Made by a program: the position numbers and the translations under genes
Source: an uncultured Christensenella sp.
Lineage (GTDB): Bacteria; Bacillota; Clostridia; Christensenellales; UBA3700
Length of the DNA stretch: 64,000 nucleotides
NCBI GenBank assembly: GCA_910584635.1
Contig: CAJUBA010000002.1
Coordinates: 62,001 to 126,000 of the forward strand
Reading direction: 5' to 3'
The notes under the pieces: generated by a model
Told to the model about the DNA's origin: nothing
The model's input: only the letters and a program-made list of their open reading frames with translations
Database searches by the model: none
In this document: positions 26,154 to 35,375 of the stretch, in pieces
Position numbering within the stretch: position 1 is the first letter of the stretch
Layout of the letters: every line of letters starts with the position of its first letter

Positions 26154-27197
26154 ATGAATAAAAGAAATCTTATTTTCAGTATTAGCACAACTATTTTATT
26201 ATTTATTATTGCTTTATTGCTTGGAATTTTTACTTTCAAAAATGGATTTAATATAAGTGAAATGAAAGCAAGTAATTTATTTTCTTTCTTAGGTGGGATG
26301 CTTGGAACTCTTGTATCTATTGCTGGATCTTTTGTTGTTTTGTTGATAACAATAAAAAAGAATAACGAACATCAAGTAAAGTTAATAAACGAACAAAACT
26401 CGATTCAAATAGAAAATAATTTGCAACAACGATACAATAAAGAAAGAGAAAACTTTAATAATGCTTATAATTCAATTGAGCAGTTATTAATTACCTCTAA
26501 AACATATATGGTAGATGAATCATCTACAACATATATTAACGTAATAGATAGATTGAATCTAGTTTACACTGAATACAGAAAATGTATAAACTCTGTTTTG
26601 ATAACAACAAATGTATATACCCTACAAGAAAAATGTGTTGGCTGCACTTTGTGTGACATTAAAAGCTATGGTGAGCTATCAAGAGTATTAAAGGATATTC
26701 AGTCTATAATAAAAGAAATTGAACATAGTACGTCCGAAATAAATCTAAAACAAAATATTTTATTTGACATTGCATTTAAGAATAAACTGCTAGTAGATAA
26801 TAAAGAACTATTAGTACGCAAAATAAGTGGCTATAAAAAAGAACAAAAAGAGTATCCAAAAACTTCTAAAGATTTTATAGACCTAGAAAAAGAAGTGTCC
26901 AATATGAATCAACAACTTATTAATACTGATAATAATATCTGCGCTAATCTTAGAAGTATGAAAGATGAAAATAAAAATTTATTTATCCTAATTAATAATT
27001 TGGAAACAATGAAATTAAACTTTTTTAACAAAATAAAAGAATATTTTGAAATAGTCAAATTTCATATAAGTGAACAAGTACAATTTGTAAAAAATAATGG
27101 CAGAACTTCATCTACAAAGTGTAGGAAATATGAATTAGAAACATCTAACTCCATAATAAAAAAGCCGAATCAAAATAATAAAAAATCTTTATTTTGA
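26154..27197 (+). CDS. two-TM coiled-coil protein of unknown function in the island
   Basis: 347 residues from the ATG at 26154, which has a perfect GGAGG 5 nt upstream. Two N-terminal membrane helices (about 5-28 and 44-68) precede about 280 cytoplasmic residues rich in K, N and E with strong coiled-coil character. A single CxxCxxC cluster (Cys161, Cys164, Cys167) could bind metal. Nothing catalytic is recognised. The layout (short membrane hairpin plus long coiled coil beside a restriction system) recalls membrane effectors of phage defence, but that is only a contextual guess. It converges with the restriction-modification genes and is not in their operon. Codon use is extremely AT-biased. 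Confidence 0.6.
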   Translation: MNKRNLIFSISTTILLFIIALLLGIFTFKNGFNISEMKASNLFSFLGGMLGTLVSIAGSFVVLLITIKKNNEHQVKLINEQNSIQIENNLQQRYNKERENFNNAYNSIEQLLITSKTYMVDESSTTYINVIDRLNLVYTEYRKCINSVLITTNVYTLQEKCVGCTLCDIKSYGELSRVLKDIQSIIKEIEHSTSEINLKQNILFDIAFKNKLLVDNKELLVRKISGYKKEQKEYPKTSKDFIDLEKEVSNMNQQLINTDNNICANLRSMKDENKNLFILINNLETMKLNFFNKIKEYFEIVKFHISEQVQFVKNNGRTSSTKCRKYELETSNSIIKKPNQNNKKSLF

Positions 27198-27297
27198 CGC
27201 TACTAAATACTTAAGCACATGCAATTAGAGCATTACGCACACAGCATGGTGCTTCTATGTAATAATCATAATTCTTCATGATTTGCATTAGATATCT

Positions 27298-28263
27298 CTA
27301 TATTAAATCAGAAAACCCAATAGATTTCATAGTTTCATTTATGTATTTAAAGTCTATTTTGCCATCTATAGTAGGAACATAAATCTCCATTTCAGAAAGC
27401 CTTTCATCATTTATTTTGCGTCCATAATTAAATCTAAAAATATGTTTTTCTATCAATACTTTGAAAAATAAACCTTCAAAACTATTTAACTCTTTTTCTT
27501 TAAATTTCAAAACTATTACATCAGTTGTTGTAACAATAGGATATTCATGATAGAAACAAACCCCAACAGACCCATTTTTAGCCAAAGTTAAACAATATGG
27601 CGGATAAATTGTTGTCTCCATTCCAACTAATGATATCTTTTTCTTAACTCCATTATTAAATCGGCCAGAGGAAACAAATCCTATATTGCCAATATCACAC
27701 TTTTTAGCTTCTTCTTCCGAGATATGACCTCCACGTAAAACATCAAAAAGACCTAATATCTTTTTCTTTTGCCTTTCAACACAATGTGGCATTCCAATGG
27801 AATTATTTTTTGTTTTAGCACTAATACTATAATCCTTTCTTACATATTCAGGCAACTCACATATTTCCGGAAGCAAAATGTCGCCCAAAGTTGAATTTGC
27901 TTCTCTTCCAAAAGCAGAATATCTAAATTGATTTTTCCGAATCGCCAATGCATAATAAATACGCTCGTTAAGTGTCATTTTCGAATCAATGGGCGTCAAT
28001 ATTGCGACATTTTGACCATTATAATATTTAGAGAATTGAACATTAGCTGTCAACCTTCCCTCACCGCCTAATGGAACAGAAATAGTTAGCGGATCATTAG
28101 GTATAATTCCTACTTGCTCATTACAAATCAAATCTATTCCATGATTTTTAGATGTGCGAGAAACAAAAATTATTGGCTCTTCTTTTCTTTCAATAGCTTT
28201 ATTTTTATCAAGCTTCGTTCCATATGTTATATTAAATATTTTACTAAGCTTCTTCATCTTCAT
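27298..28263 (-). CDS. restriction-modification DNA specificity subunit
   Basis: 321 residues with two half-domains of the HsdS/BcgI-S kind, each a target-recognition region followed by a helix: MKKLSKIFNITYGTKLDKNK opens the first, GHISEEEAKKCDIGNIGFVSSGRFNNGV opens the second, and REANSTLGDILLPE and GRKINDERLSEMEIYVP are the ends of each recognition unit. It would dictate the bipartite DNA site used by the adjacent methyltransferase-nuclease. It overlaps the upstream gene by 20 nt; GAGGATA lies just before its ATG. The spacing helix between halves is short, closer to BcgI-type S proteins than to long type I HsdS. Confidence 0.82.
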   Translation of the reverse strand: MKMKKLSKIFNITYGTKLDKNKAIERKEEPIIFVSRTSKNHGIDLICNEQVGIIPNDPLTISVPLGGEGRLTANVQFSKYYNGQNVAILTPIDSKMTLNERIYYALAIRKNQFRYSAFGREANSTLGDILLPEICELPEYVRKDYSISAKTKNNSIGMPHCVERQKKKILGLFDVLRGGHISEEEAKKCDIGNIGFVSSGRFNNGVKKKISLVGMETTIYPPYCLTLAKNGSVGVCFYHEYPIVTTTDVIVLKFKEKELNSFEGLFFKVLIEKHIFRFNYGRKINDERLSEMEIYVPTIDGKIDFKYINETMKSIGFSDLI

Positions 28264-30106
28264 TATCCTCGCTATTAGTTAATTTCGTGTCATATAAAGC
28301 TTTATACACAAAATATTCCTCAACTGCCTTTTGAAAATCAGATTCAGTTATCTCATCATAATTAGGTTGCAAGTATGCTTCGGAACACCATTCATCATTA
28401 TACTTGATACTCCGTTTTATACTAAATCCTGGAATTTCACTAAAATCTCTAAATGCATTGACCCATTTAGTTTTAATCTCTTCCCATTTTTTATTACGAT
28501 CTATACGCCCAGAATTTCTTGAAACAATGAAACCATCATCTCTACAATAAGCAAACCAAGACTTAACATTGCAATCATGAGGCCTATGTGCTCTAAAAAT
28601 TACTATACATGTTACAGTGCCTACTGGGTAAAATAATGTTGTAGGCATACTCATCACGCCAAGCAATGTATGTTCCTCTAATATTTTCTTTCTCTTTAAT
28701 GTTTCTTTTGTCTGCACAGAACAAACACAATTTATAGGAATAATTGCTATCCCTAATCCACCTGGTTCAAGAAGATTAAGCATATTATAAACAAAATCTA
28801 ACTCACTTCCACCATCATCAGTCTGACTATAAGGAGGATTCATAAATGCAACTGTAGGTCTGTGTACATTTTTTATTTTTTCAATTATGTTAGCATCAAA
28901 ACAACTACAATTATACAGATTAGATTTTCCATCACCTCTGATTATCATATTAGCAGCAGCCAGAGTAAACATCTTTGATTCACTCTCAACACCAATTAAC
29001 TGATTACGCCTAATGTTTTTTTGAATAGATGGATCATCTGTTTTCTTAAGCATAAAATTCATAGCACTTATTAAAAAACCTCCTGTACCACAACAAGGAT
29101 CAACAACTCTATCTGAAATTGATAGATTTGCTAATTCGCAAAATAAATCCGTTATGTGATTTGGAGTTAACACTATGCCTAAGCCTTTTTTGTTACCATC
29201 TGTATAAGATAAAAATTCTTTATAGAATTCGCCTATATAATCAAATGAATGTTCTATATTTATATACGGCCAAATTTCCTCTTTTACTTTATTTATTATG
29301 AACAAAAAATCTGTATCGGTACGATTATTATTATTTAGTTTATTAATGCTCAACAAACTTCGAAAATTAGTCATCATTATACTTACTTTATCTTTAGGCA
29401 TACCTTCTATTGAATCTAATTTATTCTCGATAGAGGTCAACAATAAATTTAATAAAGATTTCGGCGTTGTTTGAGTTTTATAACTATTTAAAAAACTTTC
29501 CTCTGATAATGCAAGAAGTATAGCACTAATTATTATAGGCTTAAGTTCATCTGTGATTTTAATCTTTTCACGCAAAACTTTATGAATTACTTTCGTATTC
29601 TTTTTGATGTTTTTTATATCATACTCTTTCTTCTCATTTGTAGCACGAATTATTTTTAAATATTCCTCTTTTGAACATAACCTATTTAAATTTAAACTAA
29701 CTGGACTAAATGCACCTTTTATCCACATATAATTACTAATTGTTAAAGTATCAATACTTTCCCCACTTATACCTATGGATATCACATGATACTCTTTAGA
29801 TAAGTACTTTCCATATAATAATGCACCATCCACAGCATATTCAGCATATTTATTCTTATTGATACTTTCGTGAAACCTCGTTGAAGCCTTGCATTCGATG
29901 ACCATTAATATATCAGTATTTTGAAATTGTATTATATATTCTGGTTTTCCACAGCCAGAGCCACTTTTGCTTGCCTTTTTTAGACAGTCTTTAATTATTG
30001 GATTATCGCTAATTTGTTCCTCTATTACTATATTTTTTTCATCATAGTAACCTAACCTTTTTAACATATCCCTTGTTAAAATCTCAGTTTTCCTCTCGTT
30101 AGCCAT
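28244..30106 (-). CDS. fused nuclease and N6-adenine methyltransferase, BcgI-like type IIB/IIG
   Basis: 620 residues. The N-terminal part (about 1-160) looks like the nuclease domain of type I R or BcgI-A proteins: GKPEYIIQF followed by ILMVIECKAS gives an ExK core, with Glu in place of the usual upstream Asp. A helical HsdM-N-like stretch comes next, then an N6 methyltransferase with motif I DPCCGTGGFL (about residue 335) and motif IV NPPY (about 418). Nuclease and methylase on one chain plus a separate specificity subunit is the BcgI plan, so no separate hsdR is needed and none is present. It lies in the AT-rich island next to tRNA-Leu; GAGGATT precedes the ATG. Confidence 0.83.
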   Translation of the reverse strand: MANERKTEILTRDMLKRLGYYDEKNIVIEEQISDNPIIKDCLKKASKSGSGCGKPEYIIQFQNTDILMVIECKASTRFHESINKNKYAEYAVDGALLYGKYLSKEYHVISIGISGESIDTLTISNYMWIKGAFSPVSLNLNRLCSKEEYLKIIRATNEKKEYDIKNIKKNTKVIHKVLREKIKITDELKPIIISAILLALSEESFLNSYKTQTTPKSLLNLLLTSIENKLDSIEGMPKDKVSIMMTNFRSLLSINKLNNNNRTDTDFLFIINKVKEEIWPYINIEHSFDYIGEFYKEFLSYTDGNKKGLGIVLTPNHITDLFCELANLSISDRVVDPCCGTGGFLISAMNFMLKKTDDPSIQKNIRRNQLIGVESESKMFTLAAANMIIRGDGKSNLYNCSCFDANIIEKIKNVHRPTVAFMNPPYSQTDDGGSELDFVYNMLNLLEPGGLGIAIIPINCVCSVQTKETLKRKKILEEHTLLGVMSMPTTLFYPVGTVTCIVIFRAHRPHDCNVKSWFAYCRDDGFIVSRNSGRIDRNKKWEEIKTKWVNAFRDFSEIPGFSIKRSIKYNDEWCSEAYLQPNYDEITESDFQKAVEEYFVYKALYDTKLTNSEDNEDEEA

Positions 30107-30295
30107 TATCTAATCCTCAGCAAGTTTATTAAATATATATTAAGTTAGTTAATATATTTAATCTTATCATTTTTATTGGATATTGTCTATTAATAATCAA
30201 AAATAATTCTTATTTACTTTTTCATATTTACACACAGTACATTTACTTTTACTATAGATACCAGGTTAGAATCCATAACTCTGTTTTGATTAGGG

Positions 30296-30345
30296 AGTTC
30301 AAGTCCCGACTTCGGCTATACGAATGGGGTTCAAGTCCCACCTTC
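30296..30345 (+). repeat. two degenerate copies of the tRNA-Leu 3' end (attR-like)
   Basis: Copy 1 at 30297-30316 matches the tRNA T-arm and acceptor (GTTCAAGTCCCG then CTTCGGC) with one change. Copy 2 at 30327-30345 matches GGGTTCAAGTCCC and CCTTC with one change. Neither is a complete tRNA. They mark the right end of the island and suggest two integration events. The gene-free stretch 30107-30690 otherwise holds only the MerR promoter and AT-rich sequence. Confidence 0.75.
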
Positions 30346-30641
30346 TAGTACCCTATTAAAAAATCCTTTTTGTTCATCATAGACAACTTATAAAGACCTG
30401 CAAATCGCACGTCTTTTATTTTGTATAAATGAAAACTTGCAAGCAAAATCGCTTCCCTGCAACTTTATTATTTAATCATTTGATTTAATATAAATTCAAC
30501 ATCGTATTTCATGATTTCATTAACTATATCTTTTATTGTATTTAGCCTTATAATATATATTTGTTTTTAAAACGGTTCAAGACAAAAATTTGTACTTCCT
30601 CCGGTTTTTTCAAAATTTATATGGAAATTATAAAATAGGGG

Positions 30642-30672
30642 TTGCTCATTACGTCGCGTAATGAGTTAAAAT
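30642..30672 (+). promoter_or_regulatory. MerR-type promoter with 19-bp spacer and palindromic operator
   Basis: -35 TTGCTC (30642-30647) and -10 TAAAAT (30667-30672) are 19 bp apart, the overlong spacing typical of MerR-controlled promoters. The spacer contains a perfect inverted repeat, CTCATTACG and CGTAATGAG, around TCG (30645-30665). AAGGAG and the merR ATG follow, so the operon is autoregulated. Confidence 0.88.
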
Positions 30673-30690
30673 ATAGGCAAGGAGAAATTT

Positions 30691-31491
30691 ATGGAAAAAT
30701 ACAGAGCAATTCCGCAAGGATATATGACAGTTGGAGAAGTCGCAAAAAAGATGGGTGTAACCGTACGCGCTTTGCAATACTATGACCGCGAAAAAATATT
30801 AACGCCTTCTTGTTTTAGCGAAGGCGGTCGACGTTTATACAGCGACAAAGATATAGTCGAGTTACATCAAATACTTGCTCTCAAATCTTTGGGATTTTCA
30901 TTTGATGAAATTAAGAAACGCGCTGTTACAATCAACACTCCGCAAAAAGCAATTGACGCACTAACTGAACAGTCAAAAGCAATACAAATGCAAATAGACG
31001 TACTCTCCCAATCCTTACGGGAAATCGAGATATTAAAAGAAGAAATAAAACAAATGCAAACGGTGGATTTCGCAAAGTACGCCGATATAATCGTAAATTT
31101 GCAAATGGGCAACAAATACTACAATCTTGTTAAATATTTTGACAAAGATATGATTGAACACTGTCATAAAAATTTCAATAAAGAAACCGGCGGTGTTTTT
31201 ATAAATAAATTCAATATGATTTTACATAAAATCGAAGAATATACCCAAAAAGGCATTGAACCTACAGGTAAGCAAGGACAAACAATCGCAAAAGAATTTT
31301 GGCAACTTATAACGGAGTTTACGGGCGGAGATATGTCTTTACTTCCCCAACTAATGAATTTTAGAAATATGCAAACAGCCGACGAGCAATATATAAATAT
31401 GCAAATTACGCTAAATAACTTTATCGAACCGGCATTGAACGCCTATTTTACGAATTCGGGAACAAATCCGTTTGAGAATAAAAATGAATAA
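30691..31491 (+). CDS. MerR-family regulator of an ABC exporter
   Basis: 266 residues. The N-terminal winged helix reads MTVGEVAKKMGVTVRALQYYDREKIL and GGRRLYSDKDIVELHQILALKSLGFS, standard MerR. A coiled-coil dimerisation helix (about 90-125) is followed by a C-terminal domain of about 130 residues with TipAS-like character (FINKFNMILHKIEEYTQ...), which may bind a small hydrophobic drug. It overlaps the ABC ATPase gene by 8 nt and lies directly behind a 19-bp-spacer promoter with a palindrome, so it probably activates its own operon when the ligand is present. The exporter is the likely response. Confidence 0.92.
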   Translation: MEKYRAIPQGYMTVGEVAKKMGVTVRALQYYDREKILTPSCFSEGGRRLYSDKDIVELHQILALKSLGFSFDEIKKRAVTINTPQKAIDALTEQSKAIQMQIDVLSQSLREIEILKEEIKQMQTVDFAKYADIIVNLQMGNKYYNLVKYFDKDMIEHCHKNFNKETGGVFINKFNMILHKIEEYTQKGIEPTGKQGQTIAKEFWQLITEFTGGDMSLLPQLMNFRNMQTADEQYINMQITLNNFIEPALNAYFTNSGTNPFENKNE

Positions 31492-32299
31492 TATAATCGA
31501 AGTAAAAGAATTAAAGAAAAATTACGGCTCCAACGCCGTTTTGAAAGGAATAAACTTGCGCGTAAAAAAGGGCGAGATTTTTGCTCTTTTGGGCGTAAAC
31601 GGCGCAGGCAAAACAACAACTTTGGAATGTATCGAAGGTTTGCGTCCGTATGACAGCGGAATGATAACCGTAAACGGAAAAATAGGAATTCAACTGCAAT
31701 CGTCTACTCTGCAAGCCTATATTCGACCTATGGAAGCCGTCAAACTCTTTGCTAAATGGAATAAAACTTCGCCGAATAACGAAACGTTGCGCTCACTCGG
31801 AATTTACGATTTATCTAATAAGAAATACTCCGATTTATCTATCGGACAAAAACGCAGATTACATCTTGCGTTATCGCTTATAGGCAACCCTGAAATAATC
31901 TTCCTTGACGAACCGACGGCGGGACTTGACGTAGAAGGACGCGTGGCGTTGCACAACCATATACGCCGACTAAAATCTCAAGGCAAAACTATAATTCTTG
32001 CAAGCCACGATATGGCGGAAGTTGAAGACTTATGCGATCGAATCGCGGTATTGAAAAACGGAGAGATTGCTTTTATAGGTACCGTTGACGAATTTACCGC
32101 TATCAGCGGGAAAAAACATATAATACATATTACAAGCGAAAGAGGTCAGGAAAATTACGAAACGGAAAATATAACGCAAACGTTGCTTGATGTTTTACTT
32201 AAATATAAAGAAGGCAACATAGCAATAACAGACATTAAAACTGACAAAATTTCATTTGAAAAGCAATTTATAAACGTCGTAAAAGGAGAAGAAGAATGA
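31484..32299 (+). CDS. ABC transporter ATP-binding protein
   Basis: 271 residues from the ATG at 31484; the TTG 12 nt earlier is less likely. Walker A GVNGAGKTT, Q-loop at IGIQLQSS, signature LSIGQKRR, Walker B IIFLDEPTAGLD and H-loop ASHDM are all present. It pairs with the ABC-2 permease next door as an exporter, probably for drugs, lipids or peptides, regulated by the MerR protein. The last 60 residues (after DEFTAIS) are a C-terminal extension common in DrrA/YxlF-like ATPases. Confidence 0.94.
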   Translation: MNNIIEVKELKKNYGSNAVLKGINLRVKKGEIFALLGVNGAGKTTTLECIEGLRPYDSGMITVNGKIGIQLQSSTLQAYIRPMEAVKLFAKWNKTSPNNETLRSLGIYDLSNKKYSDLSIGQKRRLHLALSLIGNPEIIFLDEPTAGLDVEGRVALHNHIRRLKSQGKTIILASHDMAEVEDLCDRIAVLKNGEIAFIGTVDEFTAISGKKHIIHITSERGQENYETENITQTLLDVLLKYKEGNIAITDIKTDKISFEKQFINVVKGEEE

Positions 32300-33006
32300 A
32301 AGCGTTATTATATGGAATAAGTCTACAATTCAAAATGGATATACGTAGCAAAAGTATGCTTATCACCTGCTATTTGGTCCCTCTTGTGTTTTTTCTTTTC
32401 ATGGGAGGTATATTTACTTCAATTGATACCAACGCGACAAAAACGCTTATACCTTCTATGACGGTATTTACAATTACCATGAGCGCTCTATGCGGATTAC
32501 CCCCTGCAGTTGCGGAAATCTACGGTACGGATATTAAAAAAATGTATAAGGCAAACGGCGCCCCAATATGGTTTGGAATAGTTTCGCAATTCGTATCTTC
32601 ATTTATACATACCTTTATTGTATGTTTGATTATTTTTGCGCTTTCTCCGCTAATTTTCAAAGCGGAATTACCTTCCAATCTAATATGGTATTTTTGTTCG
32701 GAAATTACATATCTAGCCGCGACTTTGGCAATCGGCAGTATTATTGGACTGTTGTTTAAGCAACAAGCCAAAATGACTATGATAGGAATGATAATTTTTT
32801 TGCCGTCAATTATGCTTTCGGGTATAATGTTCTCGGCGGATCTATTACCTAATTTTATGCAATATTTCTCTTACGTCTTTCCCGCCACGATTGCTTTTAA
32901 GGCAATGACAAATTTTCAAATTTGGCAAATACCTGTTTTACTGTGCATTCTCATAGCGCTGTGCGTTGTCATCACACTATTGTTAAAATTCAGAATTAAA
33001 AGATAG
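32296..33006 (+). CDS. ABC-2 type transporter permease
   Basis: 236 residues with six membrane helices (about 20-40, 52-72, 97-120, 128-150, 158-178, 210-230), the ABC-2 layout. The ATG overlaps the ATPase stop codon (ATGA). It is the last gene of the MerR-controlled exporter operon. Confidence 0.9.
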   Translation: MKALLYGISLQFKMDIRSKSMLITCYLVPLVFFLFMGGIFTSIDTNATKTLIPSMTVFTITMSALCGLPPAVAEIYGTDIKKMYKANGAPIWFGIVSQFVSSFIHTFIVCLIIFALSPLIFKAELPSNLIWYFCSEITYLAATLAIGSIIGLLFKQQAKMTMIGMIIFLPSIMLSGIMFSADLLPNFMQYFSYVFPATIAFKAMTNFQIWQIPVLLCILIALCVVITLLLKFRIKR

Positions 33007-33064
33007 AATGTAGAGAAAGCAAACTAATTATACGCTCCTACTCAAAACTAATCTGATAAATAAA

Positions 33065-33097
33065 CAAAAAGTCCCCCGTCGAAACGAAGGACTTTTG
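33065..33097. terminator. bidirectional terminator between the exporter operon and gapA
   Basis: CAAAAAGTCC pairs with GGACTTTTG around an inner CGT/ACG stem; A-runs and T-runs on both sides let it serve both convergent units. Confidence 0.8.
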
Positions 33098-33115
33098 TTA
33101 TTTTAGAATTAACTA

Positions 33116-34132
33116 TTACTTCAATTCAGCAAAGTACTTGATAGTTCTTACCATTTGGCTGGTGTAAGAATTTTCGTTATCGTACCAAGAAACTACCTGA
33201 ACCTGCGTGCAACCGTTGTCCATAGGAATAACCATGGTCTGGGTAGCGTCGAACAACGAACCGTAAGTCATGCCGATAACGTCGCTGGAAACAAGTTCTT
33301 CTTCCGTGTAACCGAAAGATTCGGTCGAAGCAGCCTTCATTGCAGCATTGATTTGTTCTTTTGTTACGTTGCCTTCTACAACTGCAACCAAAATCGTGGT
33401 AGAACCGGTCGGAGTCGGAACTCTTTGAGCGGAACCGATAAGTTTGCCGTTGAGTTCGGGAATAACAAGACCGATTGCCTTAGCGGCGCCGGTGCTGTTT
33501 GGAACGATATTAACCGCAGCAGCGCGGCTTCTTCTCAAATCGCCTTTTCTTTGCGGTCCGTCGAGAACCATCTGATCGCCGGTATAAGCGTGAACGGTAG
33601 TCATGATACCGGACTTAATAGCAGCGAGTTTGTTCAAAGCGTTTGCCATAGGAGCCAAGCAGTTGGTTGTGCAAGAAGCGGCGGAAATTACAGTGTCGCT
33701 TGCTTTCAAAACCTTGTGGTTTACGTTGAATACAACGGTAGGAAGATCGTTGCCTGCCGGAGCGGAAATAACAACTTTCTTTGCGCCTGCCTGAATATGA
33801 GCCTCAGCCTTAGCCTTGGAAGTGTAGAAACCTGTACATTCCAAAACTACGTCAACGTCGAGTTCGCCCCAAGGAAGTTCGGCAGCGTTAGCCTTAGCGT
33901 AGATTTTGATAGTTTTGCCGTTAACAGTGATAGAATCCTCTCCCGCTACAACGCTGTCGCAGTATTTGTAACGTCCTTGAGCGGAATCGTACTTCAAAAG
34001 ATGAGCAAGCATTTTCGGGCTTGTCAAATCGTTGATAGCCACAACGTCATAACCGTCAGCGTCAAACATCTGTCTAAAAGCAAGACGGCCGATACGGCCG
34101 AAACCGTTGATTGCAACTTTTACATTTGCCAT
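33116..34132 (-). CDS. gapA: glyceraldehyde-3-phosphate dehydrogenase
   Basis: 338 residues from the ATG at 34132 (MANVKVAINGFGRIGR), behind GGAGG. It converts glyceraldehyde-3-phosphate to 1,3-bisphosphoglycerate with NAD. The catalytic cysteine is in SAASCTTNCLAPMA; the NAD-binding GFGRIGR and the C-terminal WYDNENSYTSQMVRT are intact. It has its own strong promoter (34195-34223) and terminator, as expected for a highly expressed glycolytic gene; fba lies 2.5 kb away. Confidence 0.97.
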   Translation of the reverse strand: MANVKVAINGFGRIGRLAFRQMFDADGYDVVAINDLTSPKMLAHLLKYDSAQGRYKYCDSVVAGEDSITVNGKTIKIYAKANAAELPWGELDVDVVLECTGFYTSKAKAEAHIQAGAKKVVISAPAGNDLPTVVFNVNHKVLKASDTVISAASCTTNCLAPMANALNKLAAIKSGIMTTVHAYTGDQMVLDGPQRKGDLRRSRAAAVNIVPNSTGAAKAIGLVIPELNGKLIGSAQRVPTPTGSTTILVAVVEGNVTKEQINAAMKAASTESFGYTEEELVSSDVIGMTYGSLFDATQTMVIPMDNGCTQVQVVSWYDNENSYTSQMVRTIKYFAELK

Positions 34133-34194
34133 AATATATTGGTCCTCCAAAAAAATAAATATCAGTTTATTTATGCGCTTATCGCACATTTAAT

Positions 34195-34223
34195 ATTCTA
34201 TCAATATTTCCATTCATTTGCAA
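34195..34223 (-). promoter_or_regulatory. gapA promoter
   Basis: On the minus strand, -35 TTGCAA (34218-34223), a 17-bp spacer and extended -10 TGaTAGAAT (hexamer at 34195-34200). Transcription should start about 55 nt before the gapA ATG. Confidence 0.75.
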
Positions 34224-34388
34224 GCAATTTTTATAAAATTCCCATACGCGCAAACATTTTTGACAAAAATTTGACGATTTCTTGATATATGGTTAAATAA
34301 CTCCCCGATTTTTCCACACTTGTCCCATAAATGTTACAATAGGCTTTTGCGCAGAATTTTACTATTGCAATAACACTGTATTTGAAAA

Positions 34389-34412
34389 AATCAAGCCCCG
34401 AAAGGCTTGATT
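34389..34412 (-). terminator. terminator of the 34432-35265 gene
   Basis: Perfect 9-bp stem AATCAAGCC/GGCTTGATT with a 6-nt loop, followed by T-runs on both sides. Confidence 0.85.
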
Positions 34413-34431
34413 TTATTTTTTTATTTAGTTT

Positions 34432-35265
34432 TTATTCTAAAACTTGATTCAACTCTTCTTGATTTTCGGAATTGTCATTCCAGAAATCGTCGTTGGAATT
34501 ATTGCCGTTGATGCTCTCATCTCCGTTGGTTCCTTCATCACCGTTGTCCAAGTCAGGTCCTTTTACGCCCAGTTTATTCGCTATTTTTACTCTAATTGCG
34601 TCGGCTGCGCTTTTACCGCCTATCATAGGTTCTGCCACCGTCAAAAACTGGTCCGCGATATAATAGATAACTTCGCCGTTGGTTTCCGCCCCTACCTGCT
34701 CGCTGGCTTTATCTTTCATTAACTTCCAACCGACTCCAAGTCCTATGCCGATTAAAAGCAGAATTATCAAGAAGATTATTAAGTGAGCGCGCACAAATGC
34801 AGATCTGCTCTTATTTCCTACTCCGAACAGCCAACACAATCCCGCGATTATATTGATAAGAGGTATAGCCATTATAATAAACGTCGCTATCCACTTGCCT
34901 GCCGTCATAGGATAATTACGCAAATCGTAATCGTCGAACTTCTTATATTTTTTATATACTTTCTTTTCTTTTTTGGACATTTTTCCGTCGGAAGGCATGA
35001 CGAATTTCATTGGTTTTTTGTCGTCGGAATCGTTCAGCAAACTATTATTGTTCTGCTTATTATTTTGCGTAGCGGTAGGCGCCGCCTGCTGATTGGGTCT
35101 GCCGTAACCGTTATAGTAAGAGTTGGATTGATTGTTTTGAGCGCCCGGTCCGTAAACGTTGTAATACGGACTTCTCGGGTCGTTGCCGTAACCGGGACCT
35201 TGCATATTCGGCATAGGTCCGTTGGCGTTGTTCTTTCCTTTCTTTTCATCTTTTTTCTTATTCAT
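34432..35265 (-). CDS. membrane protein with disordered Asn/Gly/Tyr-rich head
   Basis: 277 residues. The first 95 or so are low-complexity (K-rich, then NPGYQ-rich, with several YYNGYG-like pieces), likely disordered and cytoplasmic. KKYKKFDDYDLRNYPMTAGKW leads into two membrane helices (about 120-143 and 156-178). An extracytoplasmic segment follows with about 60 residues (ASEQVGAETNGEVIYYIADQFLTVAEPMIGGKSAADAIRVKIANKLG) and an acidic Asn/Gly/Asp tail. No family recognised. It sits between gapA and the aminopeptidase gene and has its own terminator, so it is probably monocistronic. Confidence 0.65.
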   Translation of the reverse strand: MNKKKDEKKGKNNANGPMPNMQGPGYGNDPRSPYYNVYGPGAQNNQSNSYYNGYGRPNQQAAPTATQNNKQNNNSLLNDSDDKKPMKFVMPSDGKMSKKEKKVYKKYKKFDDYDLRNYPMTAGKWIATFIIMAIPLINIIAGLCWLFGVGNKSRSAFVRAHLIIFLIILLLIGIGLGVGWKLMKDKASEQVGAETNGEVIYYIADQFLTVAEPMIGGKSAADAIRVKIANKLGVKGPDLDNGDEGTNGDESINGNNSNDDFWNDNSENQEELNQVLE

Positions 35266-35375
35266 AGCCTTTACGCCTCAAAAATAAGTTTTTTGTATAT
35301 CTATATTACTACAATATGCGACAATTGTCAACAATGAAATTTCCGGTAAATTTTCCCTATTGCTTTTAGTAAATC

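Larger units (their letters stand above)
25803..30345. mobile_element. tRNA-Leu-associated AT-rich genomic island
   Basis: Starts at the 3' end of tRNA-Leu and ends at two degraded copies of the tRNA 3' segment. All three genes inside (a membrane coiled-coil protein, a specificity subunit and a nuclease-methyltransferase) are much more AT-rich and use different codons from the flanking housekeeping genes. No integrase or recombinase is seen, so the element is presumably a stranded remnant. A 17-base direct repeat, AAATCCTTTTTGTTCAT, is also found near both edges (25884-25900 and 30361-30377), the right copy just outside the tRNA-like repeats. Confidence 0.7.

Noticed and set aside
27298..30106. 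Classical type I restriction system missing hsdR
   Set aside because: The methyltransferase carries its own ExK nuclease-like domain and the specificity subunit is short, so a BcgI-like two-gene system explains it without a lost gene.
30296..30345. Additional tRNA genes
   Set aside because: Only T-arm and acceptor 3' halves are present; no anticodon stem or D-arm can be folded.
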